From positions 512,992 to 576,991 of the forward strand of contig JALCMW010000001.1 in the NCBI GenBank assembly GCA_022648685.1: a stretch of 64,000 bases of DNA, in the 5' to 3' direction. A model generated the notes under the pieces. The model did no database searches and was not told the origin of the DNA. It was given only the letters and a program-made list of their open reading frames with translations. The translations under genes were made by a program, and so were the position numbers. The stretch is from Bacteroidales bacterium (GTDB taxonomy: Bacteria > Bacteroidota > Bacteroidia > Bacteroidales > UBA932). Positions 41,972-50,590 of the stretch are shown here, in pieces (the stretch's first letter is position 1; each line of letters begins with the position of its first letter).

Positions 41972-43794
41972 CCGATAGGCTGTGTCTTTTTTCTTAGCCA
42001 GGCTGCCGTTTCTTCCGGAAGGACGGAAGATAATTTTTCGTATACGTTGCTGTTGTATCGGTTAAGCCAATCGAGTTCACATTTGTCCATCAGTTCTTTT
42101 ACTATGACGGAAGTATCTATATGGCACAGCGTCAGTGTTTCGAATTTAAGCCAATGTCCGAACTCATTGCTTCCGGATTCCTTGCAAAGCAACAGATTTT
42201 CATGTCTTATTCCATAATATCCTTCCCTGTAAATCCCTGGTTCGTCGGAAGTTATCATCCCAGGAAGAAAAGCCTGCCTGTTGAAATTCTGGCGGATATC
42301 CTGTGGACCTTCGTGTACGCATAGATAGAATCCCACTCCGTGTCCCGTCCCGTGTCCGAAATCACGTTCATGCCGCCATAACGGATTCCTGGCCAAAGCG
42401 TCGAGCTGGCAGCCTGCGGTACCTTCCGGGAATACCGCCATGGCAAGACGGATCATCCCTTTAAGCACCAGAGTATAGTCTTCCATTTCAAGCTGTGTAC
42501 ATGGACCCAGAGGTAATGTCCTGGTTATATCTGTGGTGCCGATTGCATATTGGCCCCCTGAATCCGTAAGATACAGACCGTGCGGTTCCAGCTTTGCGGA
42601 TCCTGTTTCCGGTGTTGAATAATGAGGCAATGCCGCATTTTTACCATATGCGGATATTGTACGGAAACTGTTCCCTCTGTAGCCGGGGATCTCTGCACGT
42701 AGCGAATCAAGTTTGGCTGCAGCATCCCATTCGGTAACATAATCTCCGTTCCTTACCGAAGTCTCTAGCCAATGGCAGAACTTTTCCATAGCCAGACCAT
42801 CATCAAAGTGCGATTCTTTCATCCCGGATATCTCTGTCCGATTCTTTACCGCTTTCATCAAACCTACCGGAGAGGTCCCTTCTACGATTTCAGTATCCTG
42901 GACATCTTCTTTCAATATCCGGTATATGTCATAATTCAGAGTCACTTTGTCTATGAACAGCCGGCCGATGTCCTTGTCTTCGGAAAGGTTGTATAAAGAG
43001 AAGTCCAGTTCTTCGTAATCCATTATTTCCACTCCGTCGGCTTTCAATTCATAGAAGCTATCGGCCGTGTCACTGTCGGCAACCGTGTCTTTTTTGACGA
43101 ACCATTTTACGGTATCCATGCTTATCAGAAGATAGGAGATGACGACGGGATTGTATTCAATATCCGATCCCCTTATATTCATCACCCATGCTATTTCGTC
43201 CAGAGCCGATATCAGAATCGCATCCAGATTCTTGTCCATAAGGAACTTGCGTACTCCTGATATCCTTTCAGGTCTGGATTCCCCGACTATATCTTCCCCT
43301 ATTGTCATTATCGGAGAGGATGGAATTCCCGGTCTGTCAGTCCAAATGAAATCAAGCATATCCGGTTCGTCAACAATAAGGCATGTCTTGCCGTTTTTCC
43401 GGAAAGACCCCTTTATTTCCTCTATCGCGGCAGCGCTTTGACACAATCCGTCTACGGCGATGGCGGCATTGTCGTCCAGATTTTCCTCAAGCCAGTCGGG
43501 AATCAGTATCTGTTCCTGCACGCGAGTCTTGTGAAGTGCTATTCCTGTATCACGCAGTTGTATCTCGGCTTGTATGAAATATCTGGTGTCCGTCCACAAT
43601 CCGGCGTGCCCAAGTGTTATTACAATGTCTCCGGCTTCTCCGGTAAAGCCGGAAAGCCATTCGACCTGTTTCCAGCGCGGGGCCGGATATTCACTGTTAT
43701 GCGGATCCGATCCGGTGATGACTATGGCATCCCAGCCTTTGTCCTTCATAAAGTCCCTGACGGCTTCTATCCTGTTTGCATAGAGATTGTTCAT
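41968..43794 (-). CDS. Aminopeptidase P family protein, three-domain form
   Basis: A 608-residue M24 peptidase from ATG 43794 (start 'MNNLYANRIEAVRDFM', the usual opening; a GTG at 43863 would add 23 odd residues). Two creatinase-like N-domains (about 1-125 and 130-285) precede the catalytic domain with metal ligands Asp in 'LTDSGGQYAIGTTDITRT', His in 'HGTGHGVGFYLCVHEGPQ', Glu in 'ITSDEPGIY' and Glu in 'GIRHENLLLC'. This is the eukaryotic-like three-domain aminopeptidase P architecture, cleaving N-terminal residues before Pro. No signal peptide. Confidence 0.88.
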   Translation of the reverse strand: MNNLYANRIEAVRDFMKDKGWDAIVITGSDPHNSEYPAPRWKQVEWLSGFTGEAGDIVITLGHAGLWTDTRYFIQAEIQLRDTGIALHKTRVQEQILIPDWLEENLDDNAAIAVDGLCQSAAAIEEIKGSFRKNGKTCLIVDEPDMLDFIWTDRPGIPSSPIMTIGEDIVGESRPERISGVRKFLMDKNLDAILISALDEIAWVMNIRGSDIEYNPVVISYLLISMDTVKWFVKKDTVADSDTADSFYELKADGVEIMDYEELDFSLYNLSEDKDIGRLFIDKVTLNYDIYRILKEDVQDTEIVEGTSPVGLMKAVKNRTEISGMKESHFDDGLAMEKFCHWLETSVRNGDYVTEWDAAAKLDSLRAEIPGYRGNSFRTISAYGKNAALPHYSTPETGSAKLEPHGLYLTDSGGQYAIGTTDITRTLPLGPCTQLEMEDYTLVLKGMIRLAMAVFPEGTAGCQLDALARNPLWRHERDFGHGTGHGVGFYLCVHEGPQDIRQNFNRQAFLPGMITSDEPGIYREGYYGIRHENLLLCKESGSNEFGHWLKFETLTLCHIDTSVIVKELMDKCELDWLNRYNSNVYEKLSSVLPEETAAWLRKKTQPIG

Positions 43795-43865
43795 GTCCGA
43801 AACATTAATATGTCCAAAGTTATTTTTTTTGCCGGATATATACAAACGAAGGCAAATAAACACAA

Positions 43866-43907
43866 AAAAGCCGTGCCGGCAACCTTAAAAATTGCGACAC
43901 GGCTTTT
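43866..43907. terminator. Terminator after trpB2
   Basis: A 10-bp perfect stem AAAAGCCGTG/CACGGCTTTT (43866-43875, 43898-43907) with T-rich ends on the minus strand. It ends the leftward trpB2 transcript, 17 bases after its stop. Confidence 0.75.
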
Positions 43908-43923
43908 AAAGGATATGAATATA

Positions 43924-45288
43924 TTATTTATTCAGGATATCAGCGCTTTTCAATGATTCCGCTATTTCTTCATCACTGATTGTAAAGTCTTGCAAATCCC
44001 CGGAGAAATATTGATCATATGAACTCATGTCTACAAGACCGTGACCGGAAAGGTTGAAAAGAATTGTCTTTTTTTCTCCGGCTTCCTTGCACTTCAACGC
44101 TTCTTTGACAGTGGCTGCAATGGCGTGGCATGATTCCGGTGCAGGGATGATGCCCTCGCTTCTGGCGAAGAGAACGCCGGCTTTGAATGATTCAAGCTGC
44201 TGGATATCGACTGCTTCCATGAACCCGTCTTTCATAAGCTGTGACATTATTACGCCGGCCCCGTGATATCTGAGGCCTCCGGCGTGTATGCTTGCCGGTT
44301 TGAATGCATGCCCCAATGTAAACATAGGCAGTAACGGAGTGTAACCGGCTTCATCACCGAAATCGTATTCGAACTTGCCTCTTGTAAGTTTAGGACAGGC
44401 AGAAGGTTCCGCCGCTATGAACCTGGTCTTTTTCCCTTCCAGGATATTGTGTCTCATGAAAGGATACGAAATTCCGCTGAAATTTGAACCGCCTCCGAAG
44501 CAAGCTATCACCATATCCGGATATTCATCCGCCATTTCCATCTGTTTTTCCGCTTCCAGTCCGATCACAGTCTGATGCAGGCACACATGGTTCATTACGG
44601 AACCGAGGGTGTATTTGCAATTCGGAGTCTGGAGAGCAAGTTCGATAGCTTCGGAAATAGCCGAACCCAGAGAACCGTTATCCGAAGGATTTGCCGTGAG
44701 TATATCTTTTCCGGCTCTTGTCGACATCGAAGGGGACGGAGTGACATTGGAACCGTATGTCTGCATTATGCTTTTCCTGTACGGCTTTTGTTCATAACTG
44801 ATTTTAACCATATAGACAGCGCATTCCAGTCCGAACACTCTGGCTGCATAGGATAAAGCTCCGCCCCATTGTCCTGCTCCGGTTTCGGTAGTGATATTCG
44901 TTACTCCCTGTTTTTTGCAGAAATAAGCTTGTGCAATTGCCGAATTGAGCTTGTGGCTTCCTACAGGACTGATACTCTCATTTTTGAAATATATGTGGGC
45001 CGGAGTGTCGAGAGCCTTCTCGAAAGCGTATGCACGAACCAGAGGGGTTGCCCTGTAATATGTATACATTTCACGTACTTCATCGGGAATATCTATCCAT
45101 TGATGTTCCTGGTCCAATTCCTGCCTTGAGCAGGCCTCATTGAAAATCGGAAACAGGTCTTCCGGTTTAAGTATGGCTCTGGTTGCGGGATTCAGGATGG
45201 GAAGAGGCTTGTTGGGCATATCCGCCTGAATGTTGTACCACTGTGTGGGAATGTCCTTTTCCTGAAGGATGAACTTTTTTTGTTTCAT
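43924..45288 (-). CDS. trpB2: TrpB2-type tryptophan synthase beta chain
   Basis: A 454-residue PLP enzyme of the TrpB2 subfamily, longer than TrpB1 (about 400). The PLP lysine is in 'ESISPVGSHKLNSAIAQAYF' near 113, the tail 'ETGAGQWGGALSYAARVFGLE' near 137, and the phosphate-binding loop 'CFGGGSNFSGISYPF' near 265. The N-terminal extension 'KFILQEKDIPTQWYNIQADMPN' is diagnostic of TrpB2. It converts indole and serine to tryptophan, probably salvaging indole, since no trpA or other trp gene is nearby. Confidence 0.9.
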   Translation of the reverse strand: MKQKKFILQEKDIPTQWYNIQADMPNKPLPILNPATRAILKPEDLFPIFNEACSRQELDQEHQWIDIPDEVREMYTYYRATPLVRAYAFEKALDTPAHIYFKNESISPVGSHKLNSAIAQAYFCKKQGVTNITTETGAGQWGGALSYAARVFGLECAVYMVKISYEQKPYRKSIMQTYGSNVTPSPSMSTRAGKDILTANPSDNGSLGSAISEAIELALQTPNCKYTLGSVMNHVCLHQTVIGLEAEKQMEMADEYPDMVIACFGGGSNFSGISYPFMRHNILEGKKTRFIAAEPSACPKLTRGKFEYDFGDEAGYTPLLPMFTLGHAFKPASIHAGGLRYHGAGVIMSQLMKDGFMEAVDIQQLESFKAGVLFARSEGIIPAPESCHAIAATVKEALKCKEAGEKKTILFNLSGHGLVDMSSYDQYFSGDLQDFTISDEEIAESLKSADILNK

Positions 45289-45330
45289 TTTTATTGATAT
45301 TTGATAATTGATTGTCTTTTTATAAAAATA

Positions 45331-45359
45331 AAGGCCGATCCTTTGTCAGGGTCAGCCTT
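45331..45359 (-). terminator. Terminator after the cytochrome b subunit gene
   Basis: On the minus strand AAGGCTGACC can pair with GGATCGGCCTT (9 of 10 pairs including one G-U), followed by a T-rich run across 45330-45321. It closes the cytochrome b gene and separates it from trpB2. Confidence 0.6.
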
Positions 45360-45387
45360 ATATCTTTCCATTGTCTTCAGAATCCCT

Positions 45388-46080
45388 TTATATCAGGAAA
45401 TGTGCTTGAAGAAATGCGTTGATTGCTACAATAATGAATCCCAGAGCAATCAGAGAGGCCAATATGACGCCGATGACTTTTAATCTTTTCATCCAGACAT
45501 TGTTGCTCCAGCCTATCGTTTGAAACATACTCCAGAAACCGTGGGTAAGATGGAACCAGATTGCAATGAACCAGATGATGTATATTGCCGTTATCCACCA
45601 TCGTCCGAAAGTCGCTGTGAGCAGGTCGTAAGGATTCCCTGCTTCATTTCCTGCGAATTCCTGCAGCTGCATGTGGGCCCAGAAATGCGTAAGATGGAAG
45701 AAAAGGATACCCAATATTACGATACCGAGGACAAACATATTCTTGGCGGACCAAGAATCGGCTTTCGCTTTGCTAGCCACTTCGTAACGTTTGTAACCTC
45801 CGCGTGCCCTGACGTTTTCCCATGTAAGGAGGCACCCGTAAATGATATGTATGAGTACGCCGAATGCAAGTACCGGAACCATTATTGTAACTATAGGCAA
45901 CGACATGAAATCGCATCCGGCTTGGAAAAGACCGTCTGAAGCACCAAAATTACCTGTAAATGAATCGATTACCGAGAAAAAATTGATTGTAAGATGCAGA
46001 CAGAGAAAAATTATCAGGAACGCGCCGCTGACACTCTGAATGAATTTCTTACCGATGGAATAGTGGAAAACGTTAGCCAT
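45388..46080 (-). CDS. frdC: Succinate dehydrogenase/fumarate reductase cytochrome b subunit
   Basis: A 230-residue di-heme cytochrome b of the Bacteroidota/Epsilonproteobacteria type, with five transmembrane helices. Histidines in the helices ('FLCLHLTINFF' near 28, 'VLIHIIYGCLL' near 78, 'LFFHLTHFWAHM' near 128, 'FHLTHGFWSMF' near 182) fit the heme ligands. It anchors the flavoprotein and iron-sulfur subunits and exchanges electrons with menaquinone. In relatives it is followed by frdA and frdB; here trpB2 lies downstream instead and pyrH is divergent, so it stands alone. Confidence 0.88.
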   Translation of the reverse strand: MANVFHYSIGKKFIQSVSGAFLIIFLCLHLTINFFSVIDSFTGNFGASDGLFQAGCDFMSLPIVTIMVPVLAFGVLIHIIYGCLLTWENVRARGGYKRYEVASKAKADSWSAKNMFVLGIVILGILFFHLTHFWAHMQLQEFAGNEAGNPYDLLTATFGRWWITAIYIIWFIAIWFHLTHGFWSMFQTIGWSNNVWMKRLKVIGVILASLIALGFIIVAINAFLQAHFLI

Positions 46081-46117
46081 TATTTACTTGTTTTAATTCA
46101 TTTTGTGTTTGGTGGTG

Positions 46118-46125
46118 CAAATATA
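46118..46125 (-). promoter_or_regulatory. -7 box of frdC
   Basis: Read on the minus strand this is TATATTTG (TAnnTTTG), 38 bases before the frdC start. The -33 place carries TATG on the minus strand (46148-46145 region), a partial match. Confidence 0.45.
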
Positions 46126-46203
46126 TATTCTTTCTTGCAAGTTTCATAATATTTCGATAATTTTGTTTTTGCTAAAATTGATCATTGTAACCATAATATA
46201 AGT

Positions 46204-46908
46204 ATGTACAAGAGGGTATTGCTGAAACTCAGCGGTGAAAGTCTGGGAGGAAGATCGGGAAAAGGACTTGATACGGCCAGTCTTGAGGCGTATGCCACGG
46301 AGATAGCCGCAGCTTCAAAGGCGGGACTTCAGATCGCCATAGTGAATGGCGGAGGCAACATCTTCAGAGGTCTTCAGGGTGTCGGAAAAGGATTCGACAG
46401 AGTGGACGGAGACAAAATGGGCATGCTTGCGACCGTGATAAACTCACTTGCCCTTTCAGGTTTCATAAAAGAGCATGGAGTGGATTCGATGGTTTTCACT
46501 GCGACTCCGATGGAACCTTTGGCCAAATATTATATGAGGGACGATGCAGTTAAATTCCTGGAAAACGGGGGCGTCGCTTTTATCGCCGGGGGTACTGGAA
46601 ATCCTTTTTTCACTACGGATTCGGGAGCTGCCCTGAGGGCTTTGGAAATAGGAGCGGATGCTTTCCTGAAAGGGACGAGGGTGGACGGCGTTTACGATTC
46701 CGATCCTGAAAAGAATCCCGATGCCGTCAGATATGACGAACTTACATTCGACAAGGCTATTTCGGAGGATCTCAAGGTCCTTGACCAAACGGCTTTTGCA
46801 CTTTGCCGTGAAGGAAATATGCCTATCATAGTATTTGATATGAACCGTAAAGGCAATCTGACCAGCCTTCTTGGTGGAGGGAAAGTCGGGACGGTTGTGC
46901 ATGTATAA
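46204..46908 (+). CDS. pyrH: UMP kinase
   Basis: A 234-residue amino acid kinase-fold enzyme phosphorylating UMP to UDP. Motifs are 'VLLKLSGESLGG' at 5-16, 'IVNGGGNIFRGLQG' near 48, 'MGMLATVINSLAL' near 70, 'GTGNPFFTTDSGAALRALEI' near 130 and 'GTRVDGVYDSDP' near 156. It is 20 bases upstream of frr, the usual pyrH-frr pair. Confidence 0.95.
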   Translation: MYKRVLLKLSGESLGGRSGKGLDTASLEAYATEIAAASKAGLQIAIVNGGGNIFRGLQGVGKGFDRVDGDKMGMLATVINSLALSGFIKEHGVDSMVFTATPMEPLAKYYMRDDAVKFLENGGVAFIAGGTGNPFFTTDSGAALRALEIGADAFLKGTRVDGVYDSDPEKNPDAVRYDELTFDKAISEDLKVLDQTAFALCREGNMPIIVFDMNRKGNLTSLLGGGKVGTVVHV

Positions 46909-46928
46909 AGAACACTAATACAATTTTT

Positions 46929-47495
46929 ATGTTACCTAGAGCAAATGAGATCGTGACGGCTGCCGATAAAAAAATGAAAGAAGCCGTGGTATTCCTTGAA
47001 GAGGATCTCAAGACGTACCGTGTGGGGAAAGCCAATCCCGCCATATTCAATAATATATTGGTAGATTATTATGGAACCCTGACACCTGTCCCTCAAGTGT
47101 CTTCCGTCACAACTCCTGATGCCAAAACTATTCTGGTCCAGCCGTGGGAGAAGAAAATGATCCCTCTTATCGAGAAGGCCATTATGGACGCCAATGTTGG
47201 CCTTACCCCCCAGAATAACGGAGAGCAGATACACTGCACCGTTCCGCCGTTGACAGAGGAAAGGAGGACTGAACTTATCAAAAAAGCCAAAGCCGCAGGG
47301 GAGAATTGCAAGGTTGTTGTCCGCAACTGCCGCCGCGATGCCCTTGAACTTCTTAAAAAAGCGCAGAAAAACGAAGGTCTTTCGGAAGATGGCGAGAAAG
47401 ACGGGGAAGATGAACTCCAGAAAGTTACGGATAAGAGAATTCATGAGATCGAAGGTCTTGTCGAGGCCAAGTCCAAAGATATTCTTACCGTTTAG
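46929..47495 (+). CDS. frr: Ribosome recycling factor
   Basis: A 188-residue RRF. It has the three-helix bundle/beta domain pattern with 'YRVGKANPAIFNNILVDYYG' near 28, 'PLIEKAIMDANVGLTPQNNG' near 78, 'LTEERRTELIKKAKAAGE' near 107 and the C-terminal helix 'LQKVTDKRIHEIEGLVEAKS'. With EF-G it splits post-termination ribosomes. A new promoter begins immediately after its stop codon. Confidence 0.95.
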   Translation: MLPRANEIVTAADKKMKEAVVFLEEDLKTYRVGKANPAIFNNILVDYYGTLTPVPQVSSVTTPDAKTILVQPWEKKMIPLIEKAIMDANVGLTPQNNGEQIHCTVPPLTEERRTELIKKAKAAGENCKVVVRNCRRDALELLKKAQKNEGLSEDGEKDGEDELQKVTDKRIHEIEGLVEAKSKDILTV

Positions 47496-47525
47496 TTTGT
47501 TTTTTTAAAAAATTACCTATATTTG
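47496..47525 (+). promoter_or_regulatory. Promoter of the Phe/Tyr biosynthesis operon
   Basis: TTTG (47496-47499) and TATATTTG (47518-47525) are separated by 18 bases, close to the N19 spacing of the rplM and rRNA promoters here. Transcription should start near 47530, only a few bases before the leader peptide ATG at 47534. Confidence 0.65.
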
Positions 47526-47533
47526 TCGCCGTT

Positions 47534-47620
47534 ATGATTGACGAACGATTTTACAATGCCGGTTATTATTTTTTCTATTACCGCAAAGGCAATGGACCGG
47601 ACGTTGTATGTCATAGATAA
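47534..47620 (+). CDS. Phe/Tyr-rich leader peptide of the pheA operon
   Basis: A 28-codon ORF between promoter and terminator. Residues 6-16 contain three Phe and five Tyr (FYNAGYYFFYY), far above chance, exactly the end products of the downstream pathway. It should act as the sensor of charged tRNA-Phe and tRNA-Tyr: ribosomes stalled at these codons would leave the downstream RNA free to form the antiterminator. The short ORF ends with TAA at 47618-47620, 62 bases before pheA. Its ATG is nearly at the predicted transcript start. Confidence 0.75.
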   Translation: MIDERFYNAGYYFFYYRKGNGPDVVCHR

Positions 47621-47672
47621 TTATTTATATTAATCATTTATAGGCTGTCCGGATTTCCGGGCGGCCTTTTTT
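47559..47672 (+). terminator. Attenuator: alternative RNA hairpins and intrinsic terminator before pheA
   Basis: Terminator: GGCTGTCCGG/CCGGGCGGCC (47643-47652, 47657-47666; ten pairs with two G-U) with loop ATTT and a T6 tract at 47667-47672, ten bases before the pheA ATG. Antiterminator: CCGGAC at 47597-47602 pairs with GTCCGG at 47647-47652, destroying the terminator stem. Upstream hairpin: CCGGT 47559-47563 pairs with ACCGG 47596-47600, and so competes with the antiterminator. This set of mutually exclusive pairs with the Phe/Tyr leader ORF is the classical attenuator arrangement. Confidence 0.75.
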
Positions 47673-47681
47673 ATTTGAATT

Positions 47682-48512
47682 ATGACAAAAGTTGCGATAC
47701 AGGGGTATTCGGGGTGCTTTCATGAACAAGCGGCCAGAAAATATTATCGGCAATTGGGAACGGTTCCTGAAATAGTCGAATGTTCTACTTTCGATGATGT
47801 CTATAAATCCGTTGCGGCAGGTAAAGCGGATGCGGCGGTGGTGGCTATAGAAAATACCGTCTCAGGAGGACTTTTAAGAAATTTCGAACTTCTCAGAAAA
47901 TATGGAAAAAAGATAAAAGGGGAAGTCTATTTGCGTATTAAACAAAACCTAATGGCACTTCCGGGGCAGAAGATAGATGACATAAAAGAAGTCCGTACCC
48001 ATTATATGGCCATAAACCAGACAAGGGATTTTTTTGAAAGCAATTGCCCGTGGATCAAGATGGTGGAGTCCGAAGATACCGCGAAAAGCGCTGCGGAAAT
48101 AGCAAGAGGCAATATTTATGGTGTCGGAGCCGTAGCTTCTTCTCTCGCAGCAGAATTGTACGGCTTGCAGATACTCCGGGAAAGTATAGAGACATATAAG
48201 GAAAATTTCACCAGATTTCTTGTAATGGATGACGCCATTACCGTTGCCAGGGAAAAGGTCAACAAATCTTCCATTTGCTTTACCCTTCCCCATACTCCGG
48301 GTTCTCTTGCCCGGGTGCTTACCATCCTTTCTTTTTACGGAATGAATCTGACCAGGATCCAATCCCTGCCGATTCCCGGAAAGCAATGGCAGTATTTTTT
48401 TTATGCCGATATCAAATTCGACAATTACGAAAGATATATCCAGGCACTGGCTGCCATTCGGCCCCTGATGGAAAATCTTGATATACTGGGGGAATACAAT
48501 TCTGAAATTTAA
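47682..48512 (+). CDS. pheA: Prephenate dehydratase
   Basis: A 276-residue monofunctional prephenate dehydratase, making phenylpyruvate. The catalytic domain (1-185) has 'IQGYSGCFHEQAARKYY' at the start, 'AVVAIENTVSGGLLRNFELL' near 52, and the Thr-Arg-Phe motif in 'NFTRFLVMDD' near 172. An ACT domain (about 198-270, 'TPGSLARVLTILSFYGMNLTRIQSLPI') should bind phenylalanine for feedback inhibition. First structural gene of the operon, under the attenuator. Confidence 0.93.
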   Translation: MTKVAIQGYSGCFHEQAARKYYRQLGTVPEIVECSTFDDVYKSVAAGKADAAVVAIENTVSGGLLRNFELLRKYGKKIKGEVYLRIKQNLMALPGQKIDDIKEVRTHYMAINQTRDFFESNCPWIKMVESEDTAKSAAEIARGNIYGVGAVASSLAAELYGLQILRESIETYKENFTRFLVMDDAITVAREKVNKSSICFTLPHTPGSLARVLTILSFYGMNLTRIQSLPIPGKQWQYFFYADIKFDNYERYIQALAAIRPLMENLDILGEYNSEI

Positions 48513-48523
48513 ATAGCTGTATC

Positions 48524-49735
48524 ATGATCATAAAACCGGCGCAAAGAACTCAAAGCGTAAAGGAATATTATTTTTCACGCAAATTGAAGGAAATCGATTC
48601 GTTGAATTCCGGACGTAAGGCGGCCGGTGCCGACAAGATCGTCAATCTGGGCATAGGGGCCCCTGACGGAATGCCTCCGGCTCAGGCGATAAAAGCTCTT
48701 ACTGATTCAGCCGCGTTGAGCGGAAACCATGCCTATCAAAGTTATATAGGTATTCCCGAACTGCGGGAAGCTTTTGCTTCTTGGTACGGGAGATATTATA
48801 AAACGGATCTTGATCCGGAGACGGAAATCCAGCCGTTGGTAGGATCCAAGGAAGGAATTCTGTTGATCTCGCTTGCATTTGTCGACAAAGGCGATAAGGT
48901 GCTTGTCCCCGATCCCGGTTATCCGACTTATTCATCGGCTTCCAAATTGGTCGAGGCTGAAATAGTTACGTATGACTTGAAAGAAGAGAACCATTGGCTG
49001 CCCGATTTCGAAGCTTTGGAAAAGCAGGATCTGAGTGGTGTCAAGATAATGTGGACGAATTATCCCCATATGCCTACGGGGGCCAAGGCTACACCTGAAC
49101 TTTATCAGAGGCTGGCTGATTTCGGGAACAGACATAATATATTGATAGTTAATGATAACCCATACAGTTTCATACTCAATGACAACCCCTTGTCCCTTTT
49201 GGCGGCGGACGGTGCTAAAAAATGTTGCCTGGAACTGAATTCCTTGAGCAAGGCATATAATATGTCAGGCTGGCGTATCGGTATGGCAGCCGGTTCTTCC
49301 GAATTGATTTCCCAAGTACTTAAGGTCAAAAGCCAGATGGATTCAGGCATGTTCAAGCCGCTGCAGCTTGCCGCGGTTGAAGCTCTTTCGATGGAACCTG
49401 AATGGTTCGCGTCATTAAATGCGGAATACAGTCTCAGACGTGCGGCTGCCGGAAAGATATTTGACGCCATAGGTGCGGCTTATGACAAAGAATCCTGCGG
49501 GATGTTTCTTTGGGGAAGGATTGACAATGACAATCCTTTATTGGAAGGCACAGATCCTGCAAAATGTCCGGGTGAGAGAGTTTCTGACAATATCCTTTAC
49601 AACGCTGGTGTCTTTATCACTCCAGGTCTGATTTTCGGAAAGAATGGAAACGATTATATCCGGATATCCCTTTGTGCTCCGGTTGATGTCCTTGAAGATG
49701 CCGGAAGAAAAATCGAAAAAATATTGAAAAAATGA
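48524..49735 (+). CDS. Class I/II pyridoxal-phosphate aminotransferase
   Basis: A 403-residue fold-type I aminotransferase. Key parts: 'KIVNLGIGAPDGMPPAQAI' near 38, 'NHAYQSYIGIPELREAFASWY' near 67, 'NDNPYSFIL' near 205 and the PLP lysine in 'NSLSKAYNMSGWRIGMAAG' near 243. Its place between pheA and tyrA argues that it transaminates phenylpyruvate and/or hydroxyphenylpyruvate, or prephenate to arogenate; sequence resemblance to LL-diaminopimelate and aspartate aminotransferases leaves this open. Stop overlaps the tyrA start (ATGA). Confidence 0.88.
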   Translation: MIIKPAQRTQSVKEYYFSRKLKEIDSLNSGRKAAGADKIVNLGIGAPDGMPPAQAIKALTDSAALSGNHAYQSYIGIPELREAFASWYGRYYKTDLDPETEIQPLVGSKEGILLISLAFVDKGDKVLVPDPGYPTYSSASKLVEAEIVTYDLKEENHWLPDFEALEKQDLSGVKIMWTNYPHMPTGAKATPELYQRLADFGNRHNILIVNDNPYSFILNDNPLSLLAADGAKKCCLELNSLSKAYNMSGWRIGMAAGSSELISQVLKVKSQMDSGMFKPLQLAAVEALSMEPEWFASLNAEYSLRRAAAGKIFDAIGAAYDKESCGMFLWGRIDNDNPLLEGTDPAKCPGERVSDNILYNAGVFITPGLIFGKNGNDYIRISLCAPVDVLEDAGRKIEKILKK

Positions 49736-50586
49736 TTGTAGGAATTATAGGCCTGGGACTTATCGGCGGTTCGATGGCCATAGATTTGAGAAAAAGAGGT
49801 TTTGCCGATACGATATTGGGAGTCGAAGATAATCCTGTCAATGCCGAAGCCGCCATGAAACTGGAATTGGCGAATGAAATAGTTCCTTATGAAGAGTGCA
49901 TCGAAAGAAGCGATATCGTAGTCATGGCTATTCCGGTTGGAACGGCAGTGAAAATGCTCCCCGATATCCTTGATCATTTCGAAAAGGAAAAGGATTGCAA
50001 CCGTATTGTGATAGATACCTGTTCAACCAAAGAACAGATTGTCAACGGCGTGCATTACCATTCGATGCGAAAGAGATATGTGGCAACACATCCGATGGCC
50101 GGTACGGAATATTCGGGGCCATGGGCAGCCATGCCTAATCTTTTTGACGGGAAAGCCTGTATTTTTGCCAATACCGAAGATTCGGATCCGAAAGCTGTGA
50201 AGATCATAGAAAAACTTTATGACACACTCAACATGAGGCCTCTGTACATGAGTGCATCCAATCATGATGTACATACGGCTTATGTATCACACATTTCGCA
50301 TATTACGTCTTTCGCTCTTGCGCTTACGGTTCTGGATAAGGAAAAGGATGAAAAGCATATATTCGATCTGGCTTCAGGCGGTTTTTCTTCCACGGTACGT
50401 CTTGCCAAAAGCAGTGCGGACATGTGGGTCCCGATACTTATGCAAAATAGGGATAACGTATTGAAAGTCATAGATACCTATATTGATAAAATGAAATTGT
50501 TCCGTGATGCCATATCCGATTACGATGGAGACCGGGTAAGGACGCTGATCAATGACGCAAATAAAATAAAAAGGATAATAAAATAA
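49732..50586 (+). CDS. tyrA: Prephenate dehydrogenase
   Basis: A 284-residue TyrA with an N-terminal Rossmann domain ('VGIIGLGLIGGSMAIDLRKRG') and C-terminal helical dimerisation domain. 'VIDTCSTKEQIV' near 92 and the catalytic-region 'ATHPMAGTEYSGPWAAMPNLF' near 120 are characteristic. It oxidatively decarboxylates prephenate (or arogenate) for tyrosine synthesis. No ACT domain, so feedback control may lie in other genes of the operon. Confidence 0.92.
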   Translation: MIVGIIGLGLIGGSMAIDLRKRGFADTILGVEDNPVNAEAAMKLELANEIVPYEECIERSDIVVMAIPVGTAVKMLPDILDHFEKEKDCNRIVIDTCSTKEQIVNGVHYHSMRKRYVATHPMAGTEYSGPWAAMPNLFDGKACIFANTEDSDPKAVKIIEKLYDTLNMRPLYMSASNHDVHTAYVSHISHITSFALALTVLDKEKDEKHIFDLASGGFSSTVRLAKSSADMWVPILMQNRDNVLKVIDTYIDKMKLFRDAISDYDGDRVRTLINDANKIKRIIK

Positions 50587-50590
50587 TATC

